Of a stretch of 64,000 bases of DNA, positions 11,606 through 22,288 are shown in pieces. Below the pieces are notes generated by a model. That model had not been told where the DNA came from. It was given only the letters and a program-made list of their open reading frames with translations, and ran no database searches. The position numbers and the translations under genes were made by a program. This stretch comes from Panulirus ornatus (lineage: Eukaryota > Arthropoda > Malacostraca > Decapoda > Palinuridae): positions 26,573,476-26,637,475 of the forward strand of contig NC_092235.1 in the NCBI RefSeq assembly GCF_036320965.1, read 5' to 3'. How positions within the stretch are numbered: position 1 is the first letter of the stretch; every line of letters starts with the position of its first letter.

Positions 11606-12509
11606 TATGGTGGACACTGTATGTAGATAGTGAAAGGACTGGGTTAGTGTTTGTGTCTGGTTGGGGAGTGGTGGGGGTTGACAAGTCAGGTGCTGGTGTA
11701 AACTGACACCGACCTGCTGACCACGAGACTGTCAGCCAGAAGTCCCTCAGGAGTAGGGTGGGTTGGGTCCAGGGGGGGGGGGGGAGTTAGCTTAACCCTC
11801 ACCACCCAGGGTCGCCTTACGGGTAGTGCGCGTGCGCGGCCGCCGCCGGCGGGCTTCCTGCACGGGTAGCTGCTGGGACTGCCTGCGATCACAGCCATAT
11901 TTCTCGGTCGTATTTTTGACGACTGTATGATTTAATGGATCCGGTTGGCTTGTAGGTTTTGTGTTTTCTTGTTTATATGTTAGGGATGTAAATTTTTTTA
12001 GGGTTTTAAGATTTTTGGGAATCTGAAATTTTATCATTTTTGTTTTTAAGGGAATTTGTTTTTTTTAAGGGTAATATAAGTAATAAATCTCTTATTTGAT
12101 ACATAACGTTATTATTTATTATGTTTGACCTAATTGTAATATTGAAATGTCGTGAATACACATCTCATAATTATGCTCAACACTGGTAAAGCCTTATGAA
12201 TTAATCTATGTAGTACACTTGTGAAGTTTATTCATAAAGGCGAGACATATTGTACATCAGACGGCGGGTATAGTCACGTGAAATGTATTCTTTAATGTGA
12301 GAGTAATTTGTGGCAGACAAGAATCGTGTTTTTTCCCTTGAAGGTAAATTTATTGATAGCGGTTATTAACCGCGTGGCAAGGGTGGTAAATAACTACCCA
12401 TTGTTTCCTCGTGTTTTGTAAGTTAATGAAGGTGAGAAGTATTTTGCACGTTATGGGAAGTGATGATAGTGAAGGTGTTGTGTAGGACTTGTGTAAACTG
12501 GTTATAGTG

Positions 12510-12630
12510 AAGATGATGTAACGTGTGTGTGTGAATGTGAACATGAGATAGATGATGTAACATGTGTGTGAATGTAAACTTGAGATAGATGATGTAACGT
12601 GTGTGTGAATGTAAACTTGGGATAGTATTG
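12510..12630 (+). repeat. About 40-bp repeat, 3 copies
   Basis: GATGATGTAACGTGTGTGTG + AATGTAAACTTGAGATA repeated three times with a few changes. Confidence 0.8.
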
Positions 12631-13292
12631 TGAAAGACGTGTAAGCTGATGATGATGATGTGACGAGGTGTGTTGTGGACACTGAGGATAGTGATGTTTA
12701 AGAGAGGTGATCTTGAATTTCTGTGAGCTGTGTAGTGTTAACTGATAGTTTAATCATAATTTTTTTGATCTTCACAACACTGTGTTTCTAACACGGTTCC
12801 TATGCAGAAGTTCTAATACGTGAAAACCGCGAGAAACACACACACAAGCCTTGTGTTACATAAGCCTGTGTGTTACAATAGGGTGTAACACTTGCAATGT
12901 TGCGGGTGTACTAGAAGGGTACTGGCGGGATGTATGACCACACCACAGAATGTATCCGGTTCGAACCGGTTTCGTAACCCGCCTCAAACCACATCTCGCG
13001 TCATCTACGTTATATATATATATAAATATAATTTGATTTTATATAACCCGAGGAGCCCACCCCCTCCCTCCCCTTCACTATGACGGGGCTCCTACAGCTT
13101 CAAGGCCGCGCTGTGATATGTTGCAGGGAAGTGTTGGACTTCCTTTCGGGTGAGAAGTTCCCCGAATACATTGTTCTTTTCGCCCAGGTTCGAAGCCGGG
13201 TCTGAGGTGTGCTTCTGACACTCGTTTTGTTTGCTCGAAACAGTTTCAAGTTTTGCGGGCGGACGGGTCGGTATTCTTAACAGCTCTAGCGC

Positions 13293-13470
13293 AACGGTAC
13301 GACCCTTGAGCACGACGGAGCGACCCTTGAGCACGACGGAGCGACCCTTGAGCACGACGGAGCGACGCTTGAGTGCAACACGAGGGTATGAAAAGTTATA
13401 CTGGAGGATCGCACCGTCTGTCGTGCTCAGTGGTCGTTCCGTCGTGCTCAAGGATCGTACCGTCATGCTG
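13293..13470. repeat. 21-bp repeat, inverted pair of short arrays
   Basis: Four left-orientation units (GAGCACGACGGAGCGACCCTT) at 13293-13375 face two or three right-orientation units (GTCGTGCTCAAGGATCGTACC) at 13420-13470. The spacer is only about 45 bases, so the locus is a potential hairpin. Confidence 0.85.
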
Positions 13471-13510
13471 GAGAAGACTTGTTGGGGATGATATTGCGTT
13501 TTGGTTTAGG

Positions 13511-13511
<1 letters not shown>

Positions 13512-13554
<43 letters not shown>
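13512..13554. repeat. (CA)n microsatellite
   Basis: About 21 CA units, close to the inverted 21-bp arrays. Confidence 0.97.
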
Positions 13555-13556
<2 letters not shown>

Positions 13557-13652
13557 TGTCCAATTGCACAGAAGGAGAGGACGCACATGTGTGCATACTA
13601 AGTACCTTACGATGATTTCATGAGGCAGTGCTAATATAGCGTACGGCTCAAC

Positions 13653-13655
<3 letters not shown>

Positions 13656-13694
<39 letters not shown>

Positions 13695-13789
13695 GGTAGG
13701 TAGGTAGGCAGGTGTAGTAGCAGCAGGAGAGGCGGTAGGTAGGCAGGTGTAGCAGCAGGAGAGGCAGGTGTGTGTGTGTGTGTGTGTGA
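13656..13789. repeat. (GA)n, GTAG-rich and (GT)n microsatellites
   Basis: GA at 13656-13692, diverged GTAGGTAGGCAGGTGTAGCA units, then GT at 13768-13788. Confidence 0.95.
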
Positions 13790-13932
13790 GAATCCGATGT
13801 TCCGCACGAGGGGATGGAACGTTGACTTCCGGTCATGTTGTGCTGCTGGGCCCTCCACCGCCCGCCATTGTAAACCCCCTCCCCCATCACCCCCATCCCC
13901 TGTACCCCCTCCATCCCAGCCACGCCCCCTTC

Positions 13933-13934
<2 letters not shown>

Positions 13935-13989
<55 letters not shown>
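13935..13989. repeat. (CA)n microsatellite
   Basis: About 27 CA units after a C-rich tract. Confidence 0.97.
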
Positions 13990-13991
<2 letters not shown>

Positions 13992-14591
13992 CGCTGAGCA
14001 TCTTTGTGTGTCTCCAGCTCTCTTGCTCTACTTTCTCCCGCCTCTTTTTTCCTCCACACGTGGCCCATCATCTTGACACGACTTCACTCACCATCCTGGT
14101 TCATAGACATGGTGTGTGTGTGTGTGTGTGTTTGATGGAACACGAAGACCCGAGCGTTTTCGTGATAATTACATCTTCAGGGCTACAGAAATTATGGACA
14201 AACCGACTCATTATCTCTTATTTCTTGAAGATGTGAATATATCACGACAGCGCCCGGCCTGTGGGATACAGTGATGCTTAAGTGGGCGTAGGGTTCGCAT
14301 GTATGACCCCTTGAGTGGGCGTAATTATTGGCGTATAGCATCACCATGTGAGCAGAATGGGTGCCTCCGGGGGGCCCCAGAGTGAGCGTAGTATTGATGT
14401 GGCTTTACGTTGAGGGCGAACTTGGCACCCGTGTGGACCCGCTCTGGTGACGTCAGTGTTGGCAGTGCACGTGACCCCGGGAGTGCCAGCCATGCTGGAC
14501 GTGACCCACAGCTGGTCGCAGGTCTTCGTGCCAAGTACGACCTCTGGGGAGACGCATGTTGCTTGACTGTGCTCAAGTGTTATGTCCGGAG

Positions 14592-14738
14592 TACGGTAAT
14601 GTACCTGCTGGAGGAGGATGGGGTACGGTAATGTACTTGCTGGAGGATGGGGTACCTCGGTTACGGTAGTGTACCTGCTGGAGGAGGATGGGGTACCTCG
14701 GTTACGGTAGTGTACCTGCTGGAGGAGGGTGAGGTACA
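14592..14738 (+). repeat. About 43-bp repeat, nearly 4 copies
   Basis: TACGGTAATGTACCTGCTGG + AGGAGGATGGGGTACCTCGGT, first copies shortened. The unit carries GGTACC and a GGTGAGG word in the last copy. Confidence 0.85.
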
Positions 14739-14749
14739 CACCTGTGGAG

Positions 14750-15030
14750 CTTAGTTAAGTGTTGGCGAAGGTGCGTTGATGGAGACAGTGTATTATTGGT
14801 GAAGAAGGTGCGTTGGTATTCAAGGTGTGGTGTTGGTGAAGAAGCTGTGGTGGTTGTCATTAACGATAGTGTGTTGGTGAGGAAGTCATACTAAGGCTGT
14901 TGGTTTGTTTGTGGTTTGTGGTTGTAGGGAGTGCGTAAGTGAAGGTGTGGTTAGAGTTGCTTTGTTAGTGAAGGTGAAATTGTGTTTTTGGTGGTGGTAG
15001 AGACGAGTGTTGGAGAGGCTGTGTTGTTAG
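14750..15030 (+). repeat. Degenerate GTGTTGGTGAAG repeat
   Basis: Words such as GTGTTGGTGAAGAAG and GTTAGTGAAGGTG recur every 25-40 bases with heavy divergence. Confidence 0.5.
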
Positions 15031-15199
15031 TGTGTCTCTGTTGAGTGTGTTACTTTGTTCATTGCCTGTTTGTTCATTTGCCTCTGTGTTCACTGTTCTT
15101 CAAGCCTTTGCCTCTCTCTTTGTTCAGCAGCCGCCTGAGTTCTTCCTTCATCCTTCCTGCATCTTTGTTCTCGTTGTTCTTGGCCGTCTTGTGAACTTT

Positions 15200-15400
15200 C
15201 CCCTGAACGTCAACTCTCAGAACGTTTCCTCATAAACGTTCTTTTATACGTTTCTTTCTGAACGTTTCGGGACATCTGTGTTCCTTGTGTACAATTACTC
15301 CTGTAGATTTCTGTCTTATCAAGTCTCCTTATTGTGAAAGCTTCCTGTTATAAACGTTTCCGGTTGAAAACGTTTTTCAGTCAAACGTTTTTTGCTACGT
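15200..15400 (+). repeat. Degenerate AACGTTTC repeat
   Basis: About eight occurrences of AACGTTTC/AACGTTTT at 15-25 base spacing, in two clusters (15215-15270 and 15350-15395). Confidence 0.5.
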
Positions 15401-15657
15401 GGGTGAAAGTTGCCTTAAGACATCATTTTCTGTTTTTTTCCCGACAGATAACAAGTATCAAGTATGAGAAAATGAAATTTGTTATTAATTATAGACATAA
15501 CCTATAGTAAAAACCTGTTTCTCTTGCTTAGAAAGTGGTACTGCACTCAACATTGGTTTAAAGGTTGACACCAGATTCGAACATGATATTTTAAGTGGAG
15601 TAATACCAAGGGATTGGCACTGCCTGATAACTTGGCAACTGCGCGCGTGACGTCACG

Positions 15658-15884
15658 TCTTTGTTTACGTTCGGGCAGTCAGCTGATGTGAGCCCGGGAG
15701 AGGATAATTAACTTGAGGTTGGATCTCTATAATACAGGTTGTGCTTCGTGTGTGTTTGTGGTGGTTTGCAAACCACCACAAACACACACGAAGCAAAACA
15801 CAACCTGTATTGTAGAGATCCAGCCCCATGTTAATTGTTCTTTCCGAGGCTCACATCAGCTGATTGCCCGAACGTAAACAAAGA
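15658..15884. repeat. Foldback hairpin, arms of about 111 bp, no spacer
   Basis: The left arm 15658-15768 and right arm 15769-15884 are near-perfect reverse complements, meeting at GGTTTGC|AAACC. Outer ends are TCTTTGTTTACGTTCGGGC and GCCCGAACGTAAACAAAGA. The right arm has a few extra bases (about AAACA near 15797). The element abuts TGACGTCACG at 15648-15657. It could be a foldback or MITE-like element, or the product of an inverted duplication. No clear target duplication is visible. Confidence 0.93.
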
Positions 15885-16680
15885 GGTTTGATTCAGTACA
15901 TTATACAGGATAGTTAGAGTGTGGATGTATGCAAATGCAACCAATTTTCATTTTGTACCCGACGTTACCTCAAGATGAAGACTATGTATGCCCAGACTAC
16001 ACCTTCACACAGTCATACATTTGTATACACTGTGAGAGTTTATGTGGTCTTACGAGTTATACTGAACACCTGTAGAAGGTGTTCGAGATTCCTCGGTTGT
16101 TGTATGTAGGTTGACGGGTCTTAATGACCCCTGATAATTGTGATTGGCTGAGACCTCTTGAAAGCCAGTCATACAGGAATACAATGAACCCATCGGCAAG
16201 CATCAGAAAATTCCAGGGTACGAATACGCTGAAAGTCCACCTCCACGAAGAGACCTGAACTTGACATCTTGGTTGTTCATTTTTTAACGAGACTATCACG
16301 GGATGAGACAGGTCGATGGCCTTGTTGAAGGACAGAGTCGACAGCAGGAGCTGCCGTATGGCATTGTTGTCGAGTTATATTAAGACGAAAAAAAACAAAA
16401 ACAAATACGAGACCGATAATCGTCAGGGGATGTAGCCTTCAGTGGGGAGTGGAGGGGTAACAAAGGAACTACCAGTGACCTCCAGGGAGGTGATTGGATG
16501 GCCTCGGAGAAGGTCCAGAGTAAACGATGGTTTAGTTGGTGTAATGTGACCACTGTCGTTACGAGGCCATACTGTGGCTATGACCTGAGCAAGGCATCAG
16601 TGACACTGGTCTCGCTGGGGTGTCCGGGGCTTTGGAAATAATGGTGAATGATACGCTAGTAAACAGGGATGGCCTGAGGG

Positions 16681-16935
16681 CTCCACAGGGGTGGGTTCAG
16701 AGCTCCACAAGGGTGGGTTCAGAGCTCCACAGGGGTGGGTTGAGGGCCCCACAAGAGTGGGCAAAGAGCTCCACAAGGGTGGGCAGAGAGCTCCACAGGG
16801 GTGGGTTGAGGGCTCCACAAGGGTGGGTTGAGGGCTCCACAAGGGTGGGTTGAGGGCTCCACAAGGGTGGGTTGAGGGCCCCACAATGGTGGGCAGAAAG
16901 GTCCACAAGGGAGGGCAGAGAGCTCCACAGGGATG
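16681..16935 (+). repeat. 22-bp minisatellite, about 11 copies
   Basis: Unit GGCTCCACAAGGGTGGGTTG + AG with GCAGAGA variants. Open minus-strand frames (Pro/Leu-rich) come from the repeat and are not genes. Confidence 0.93.
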
Positions 16936-17968
16936 GGTTGGAATAAGGCCCCATAAAGTTGCCGAGTCGACGGCTCCCGCAAAGGTGGGGGCGAGGGACC
17001 CCATCATGCACCCACTGTAGTAATGCCAGGGCGGGAGGAGTCAGGTGGGTTCTGACGTCGTCACAAGACAGTTGAGGTCAGACGAGTGACTAAAGATAAC
17101 CCGTGAGACCCCTGGTGGCTCAGATGGCAAACCTATAACGTCATGTACTCCTGGGGAATGTGGGGGGGGGGGGGTCGGCTGGCTCCCCCTGCTCGCCTAG
17201 GGAAATAAGTCTTTCCTGGGGTGTAGAAGAGAAACCCTCTGTTATGAAAAGGGAAAGGAAAGGTTTAACATTTATAAACCCAGATTCTTTAACTCCTCGT
17301 CTTAAGGAATGATCATAAACCTCTTTAGAAAGAACAGTCAGACCCCCCTGCATGACCACCTCACAGCATCCACAGGTGCATGTGCGTGTTGCCTGCTGCA
17401 ACAGTATGGCTGATCAGCCGGCCAGAACTACCGACACTTAAGACCAGGATTGGCCTGGATGGTAGTTATTGATCACAGGTGATTAGCGTCATCTTCATTG
17501 ATTTAGATAATTGCCGTAAAACGGAAAGGGAGGAAGTAATTATGGGGGTTTACCTCGGGTCATTAGTCAGTGTCAAAGGACGGATCAGGAAACGTGTGGA
17601 CAGATGACCTTTGTTGCTGACGGGTGGGGGAAGGGTGGGTGAGGGGAGTGGCACGCACGTATGGTACAGTCGTGGTGGAACACAAAGCCCGCGGTACGCC
17701 CAGACGAAACTGTGTCGAAACCTGTGTCTCGGTTGGCGCAAACTGGCCACACTGTGGGTGTCGACACAGTTTCGAGCAGCCGCGACTTATGGAGACTTTT
17801 GGTGGGGGGGTCGGTCGAACAGCCGTGAACCGGGACTTCGAGACTTTGGGTGGGTGGTTGAACACCCCACACGCTGTGCATATTGTGGCCGACGTAACAT
17901 TGTGTGGGGTTCAGTGCACGCAATCATGGCAGGACCTTCTTACTGGTGAGTCTGGTGCTTGTTAAGGT

Positions 17969-17969
<1 letters not shown>

Positions 17970-18031
<62 letters not shown>
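17970..18031. repeat. (GA)n microsatellite
   Basis: About 31 GA units. Confidence 0.97.
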
Positions 18032-18033
<2 letters not shown>

Positions 18034-18123
18034 CGTATGTGTGTGCGTGTGTGTGTGTAGTTTTATGTAGGCTAGTGGGGGAGTGGGCGATGAATTGTGT
18101 CTGATTCATTCGTTATGTTAATC

Positions 18124-18435
18124 CTGTTTGCACTCACCTGATCAGCTGTTTGCTGTCACCGGAACAGCCGTTTACACTCGTCTAATTATCTGTTTACACT
18201 AACCTGATCATGTGTTTACGCTCACATGATCAGCTGTTTACACTCGTCTGATCATGTTTACATCCACCTAATAATCTGTTTACAACCATCCGATCAGCTG
18301 TTCAAATTTACTTGAGTTGTTTACACTCACCTGATCATATGTTTAAACTCACCTGATGTGCTTTTGACGTTCACCTGATCATCTGTGTACATTCACTTTG
18401 TTTATATTCGTCTAACCAGCTGTTTCTCATCAGTT
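18124..18435 (+). repeat. Degenerate 22-bp array with TGTTTAC and TGATCA
   Basis: About 14 units resembling CTGTTTACACTCACCTGATCA + G/T. Most keep TGTTTAC (forkhead-type core) and many keep CACCTG and TGATCA. Units are 10-35 percent diverged from each other by eye. Confidence 0.8.
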
Positions 18436-19084
18436 TTTATTGTTGTCTTAATCTTTTCACGATTTATCTTCACCTAATCATCAGTTTCCCAACAACTAAA
18501 CATTTTGGTTTCTTCTACATATTTGTTCTTTACACATCTGATCAGCCAATCGCAGTTATGACAACGCTCCTGACCGTAAACAACACCGTCCAATCATCGC
18601 ATCCCTGCGGCGGATCATCATGGTTCAGAAACGTTCACCAAAGCAATTGATTAGCCAGTTCATTCATATGTTGGATGACCAATCATGGCAACGTCCCTAA
18701 TCGTGAACAGTGATTGTGCAACACCATCATCCGTTGCCGAACATGAAGTAAAGAAATCGCTTGGTTTCTCTGAATAGCGACGCGACGGTGCCATGAGAAA
18801 TACACATATATCATCTTGCGTTACTCATGACTTGATGTATATGGTAACGTGTTACACTGGTAACGAGGAGGCTCGTTACTTGATGTTAGTAATTGGTTAC
18901 AGTGAGAAATAAATAGCAATGTGTATTGCTTTTTTTTGAATTTCGTAAGTAGGTGTTCATCTTTAAAGGGATAGAGTATGTTCAGAGTTGAACTTTAAAG
19001 GTACAGAATGTGTGTAGGAGTTGACCTTTGATGGTGTTATACAGCTTAAGTGTTGACCTTTTGCTTGAGCCCAGCGGTGAGAGC

Positions 19085-19265
19085 CTTAACCATGACCTAA
19101 CGACCCTTAGGTACGGTGACCTCCGACCTGACTCATAAGGGTCATGTCAGAAGTCAGTCCATCAAACCTCATAACGGTCATGTCAAAGGTCACGCCATCA
19201 TGCCTCATTAAGGTCAGGTCAAAGGTCAGGCCATCGAACCCATGGGTCGTACAGTCGTCTCAAGT
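19085..19265 (+). repeat. Core region tandemly repeated, DR1-rich
   Basis: Three degenerate copies of about 35 bases: GGGTCATGTCAGAAGTCAGT, CGGTCATGTCAAAGGTCACG and AGGTCAGGTCAAAGGTCAGG, each followed by CCATC and a CC-ending word. A left half (CGACCCTTAGGTACGGTGAC) precedes them. Confidence 0.75.
19216..19228 (+). promoter_or_regulatory. Perfect DR1 nuclear-receptor-type site
   Basis: AGGTCA A AGGTCA, two direct half-sites with one base between. This spacing is bound by RXR/USP heterodimers and HNF4-type receptors. It sits in a repeat core, so function is unproven. Confidence 0.45.
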
Positions 19266-20038
19266 GATCAACTGGAAAGATGTGGTTTATGTTTGCTGTG
19301 TGATGAAATATAATATCCAGATTTCAAGACGTTATCGAAAGTCGGCAACATCTGAAGGTAAACAGCAGGTGTTTACCAGGAAGGGTGTAGTGTGTCGTGT
19401 GATACAAGGTCCTGGCCTGGTATTAAGTTTGTATAGTGTAGATGTCGGTAGGGTCTTCCTGTGTTGATGATGATAGGGAAGTTGTAATTTGCCAGAGAGA
19501 TTTGGTCGTTTCTTAATATTGAGGATGTCTGATAAAGTGCTTTAAAGCTTGGAAATATAAAGGCCTTTTTATATACACGGTATATGCATTAAAAGCTTGT
19601 ATGGTGTGAGAATTTTCTCTTAACGGCAGAAGGTGGTGAGTGAGTATCGATGGGTGGTTATATTTAACGTACTTAATGACCCTAGCAGTTGTTGGATGTA
19701 AAGTCCTTATATCTAACCAAGTAAGAACTGAAGTGTTACTTGTCATTGGGGTCTAGTAAGTGGAAATGAGGGTTGAATGACACAAATGTGTGACAGGGCT
19801 ACGGTTAAGTATATGTTTTAAGTGTGTGATTATGTCTTTATGTAGAAGCTGTTCATTGTATTGATTATTGGTCTCAGTAGTGGAACAAGGGAACCCATCA
19901 AATGGCTCTTGTGAAAGGGGAACGGATGATGGCTTTTTTGGATCACGATGTTTATTGTGAAAGTTCCAGGTTGATTGTGGTTTGAAGTGTGTGTGGGTGT
20001 CATACTGAAGGCCCATGTTTCTGGTAATAACACACAAG

Positions 20039-20041
<3 letters not shown>

Positions 20042-20106
<65 letters not shown>
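20042..20106. repeat. (GA)n microsatellite
   Basis: About 32 GA units. Confidence 0.97.
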
Positions 20107-20110
<4 letters not shown>

Positions 20111-20265
20111 GTATGATTCACCTCATTATAATAGGACGGGAGTCGCACAGGAAGGGAGTCAGGTTGCTGTGTTTGGGATGTTAAGGACATAGACAGCCTC
20201 TTATGGACTCAAGAAGGATATGGATGACTTTCTCTCTTGGAGAAGGGAGGCGGGATCCCTGATCC

Positions 20266-20412
20266 CTCCCAGCACGACGTTACGACCCCTGAGCAAGACG
20301 GTACACGACCACTGAGCACGACGGTACAACCACGAAGCGCGACGCCACGACAGCGAACACGACGGTACGACCCTTGGGTATAATCGCCATGCCTTTGACC
20401 TGACCACTATAA
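20266..20412 (-). repeat. Composite repeat, left half with core
   Basis: About five degenerate left-orientation units are followed by CGACCCTTGGGTATAATCGC and CATGCCTTTGACCTGACC, the left half of the palindromic core. No right half follows. Confidence 0.75.
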
Positions 20413-21339
20413 CTAGATTATTCTTCCAAGAATCACCTTCACAGTCTATACACTGAAGGGAATTAATTAGACCACTGAGGCTGTATTTATCACTGTTGGA
20501 ACTGCCCGTCCATGTCGCGGCCATGTTATCACTGATCACTCCCAAGATAACCCACCGAGAGCAATTGTTTGAACGCGTGATAACGTTCCTATCTTTGAGC
20601 TCCACGCGATTGTCTGCTTGTGGAGACAACAAGGGGATGGCACGAATGTGGGGGGACGTGAAGGAGAAAACGTGATGTTTTGGTCTCTATGTTGGAGATA
20701 AATCATGTGTACCTGGTCTCAAAATGTTCATGCATGATTTATGTGGTTTGTGAAGGACATGATCTGTATGTGATATACCCTTTGAAACATCTTGCGTCTG
20801 TAAATTAATGTTCATTGTATGACCTGTCACTTTTGAGCGAGACTGTACAGTCTTAGGCTATGTTAGTTTGGCTTTTAACCTGGTCCACACGGTGCTAGGT
20901 TAAAGGCTAGGGCCACTAGGCTCTCGAACCCTAGGGTTCTCCTTTCGTGTTCATGTACGATTGTCGTACCGACGCGCTCCAGATGGTTAAATATTCAAAG
21001 AAAAAAAATGATGGAGATTTTTGGCTTTACCCTTGAAGGTGATCTTGGGTGTATTACCTGAAGATTGTCGGGCTTGTGATAGGAACATTTCTCTATCATA
21101 CTGACCTCAGTAACCTGTGTTTGTCTGGAATGACTTGTTGAGGTCGTTAATTTAGCGAGAAGAAATATTCGTTTTTAACTTTCTTGTTTAATTGGCAAGT
21201 GTTGTGTTAATGGAGTTTATAATTTTTCAGGTGTATGAAATGTAAATAATATTCATGGTAGTGTAAATGATATCCTCTATACGTGTGTAAATATCATCCT
21301 ATAAATAGTAGTGTAAATGAAAATCCTCCTGTGTTGCAG

Positions 21340-21436
21340 GGGCGGCAGTGGTGGAGTGATGGACTTCCATGTGTCCGTGCCCGGCCCATTTACGTACCTG
21401 GTACACGAGCACGCCCGCTCCATCGTAGCCATACAG
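21340..21436 (+). CDS. Internal coding exon of the unrecognised coiled-coil gene
   Basis: The acceptor is TCCTGTGTTGCAG at 21327-21339 and the donor is ATACAG|GTACGT at 21437. After one base that ends a split codon it encodes 32 residues, beginning GGSGGVMDFHVSVPGPF and ending EHARSIVAIQ. Entry is phase 2 and exit is phase 0. The exit phase matches the next large exon at 54197, so the joined protein reads SIVAIQ then ELQHEV, which continues a helical, heptad-like pattern. A second in-frame acceptor lies nine bases downstream (GGCAG at 21344-21348), a NAGNAG-like choice. The last 16 bases and the donor belong to a 41-bp unit repeated downstream to about 21640. Family not recognised. Confidence 0.72.
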
Positions 21437-21640
21437 GTACGTCAGCCTTGGTTTATGTATCCATCGTCGCCGCACAAGTACGTAATCCTTGTTTGTGTAC
21501 GGCATCACTGCCTTACAGGTACCTAACCCTTGGTTTATGTTCACATCGCGCCGTAAAGATCCGTCAGCATTTGTTTATGTACGCCATTGTTGCCAAACAG
21601 GTAAGTTTTCGTACGCTATCGTTGCCACATTGGTGGGTCA
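21421..21640 (+). repeat. 41-bp tandem repeat of an exon end plus splice donor
   Basis: CATCGTAGCCATACAGGTAC starts at 21421, with copies at 21462, 21503, 21544, 21585 and a shortened one near 21617. Each carries the coding end (CATCGTNGCC), a donor position and a following TTGGTTTATGTA segment. Donor words by copy are ATACAG|GTACGT, GCACAA|GTACGT, TTACAG|GTACCT, GTAAAG|ATCCGT, AAACAG|GTAAGT, CACATT|GGTGGG. Confidence 0.9.
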
Positions 21641-22097
21641 GCTCCAGTCACTGTAAAAGCTCATCTTTCCAATTTAATGTTGTCTCCCTCTTATATCTAC
21701 ACTACCGGAAGATATCTTACTGAAGTGAATATTTTTTATAAATTAACCCATAACCTGACATTCTACTTTAACTAAAACTATGGTCAAACTATGGAACTCT
21801 TACTAATAGTGGAGGTACTATTATGTGGCTTGAATTTATGGCTTGACTATTGTTTGGCCAAACGATTTGTTGGCGTGACTTGTTCCGCTGAAGGTTGTTG
21901 TGGCTTGACTTCAGTTCGGTTGAAATTTTAGCTTACGCCCCTGGGATTGTTGTTTAGCCAAGTATTACGCTCCTTGAACTGTTGTTCAACGAACTATTAT
22001 TATGAGGAGCCCTTTTCATAGATATCTGTAATGGTAGGTCATTTTGGATTAACTTGTATCCCTTTATGATAGACAATATATATATTATTATTTATTT

Positions 22098-22288
<191 letters not shown>

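Larger units (their letters stand above)
159..21339 (+). other. Upstream intron sequence, about 21 kb, repeat-rich
   Basis: No confident coding exon was found here. Beyond the repeats listed separately, I see nothing clear in 450-830, 960-1590, 6090-6450, 6535-7920, 8390-8770, 9020-9540, 9610-10080, 11650-12500, 12640-13280, 15900-16680, 16940-17960, 18440-19080, 19270-20040 and 20400-21330. A GC-rich patch near 14340-14560 and another at 11795-11900 are noted as findings. A bridging exon to connect 158 with 21340 should lie in this interval if both belong to one gene. Confidence 0.6.

Noticed and set aside
10794..11684. Long minus-strand open frame of 296 codons with regular repeats
   Set aside because: It is the 29-bp satellite read through; all three minus frames stay open because the unit lacks stop words. 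No start context, no unique sequence.
12955..13000. tRNA B-box-like CCGGTTCGAACCGG
   Set aside because: It is a perfect palindrome with no A box or cloverleaf around it.
13185..13200. B-box-like GGTTCGAAGCC
   Set aside because: No A box at the right distance and no stem complementarity.
16597..17011. Pro/Leu-rich minus-strand protein
   Set aside because: Product of the 22-bp minisatellite.
17140..17400. Possible SINE with TGGCTCAGATGGCAAA A-box-like word at 17112
   Set aside because: No B box follows at usual distance and no shared SINE body.
17704..17773. 14-bp inverted repeat CGAAACTGTGTCGA / TCGACACAGTTTCG with open frames on both strands
   Set aside because: Too short to define an element, with no terminal duplication or protein similarity.
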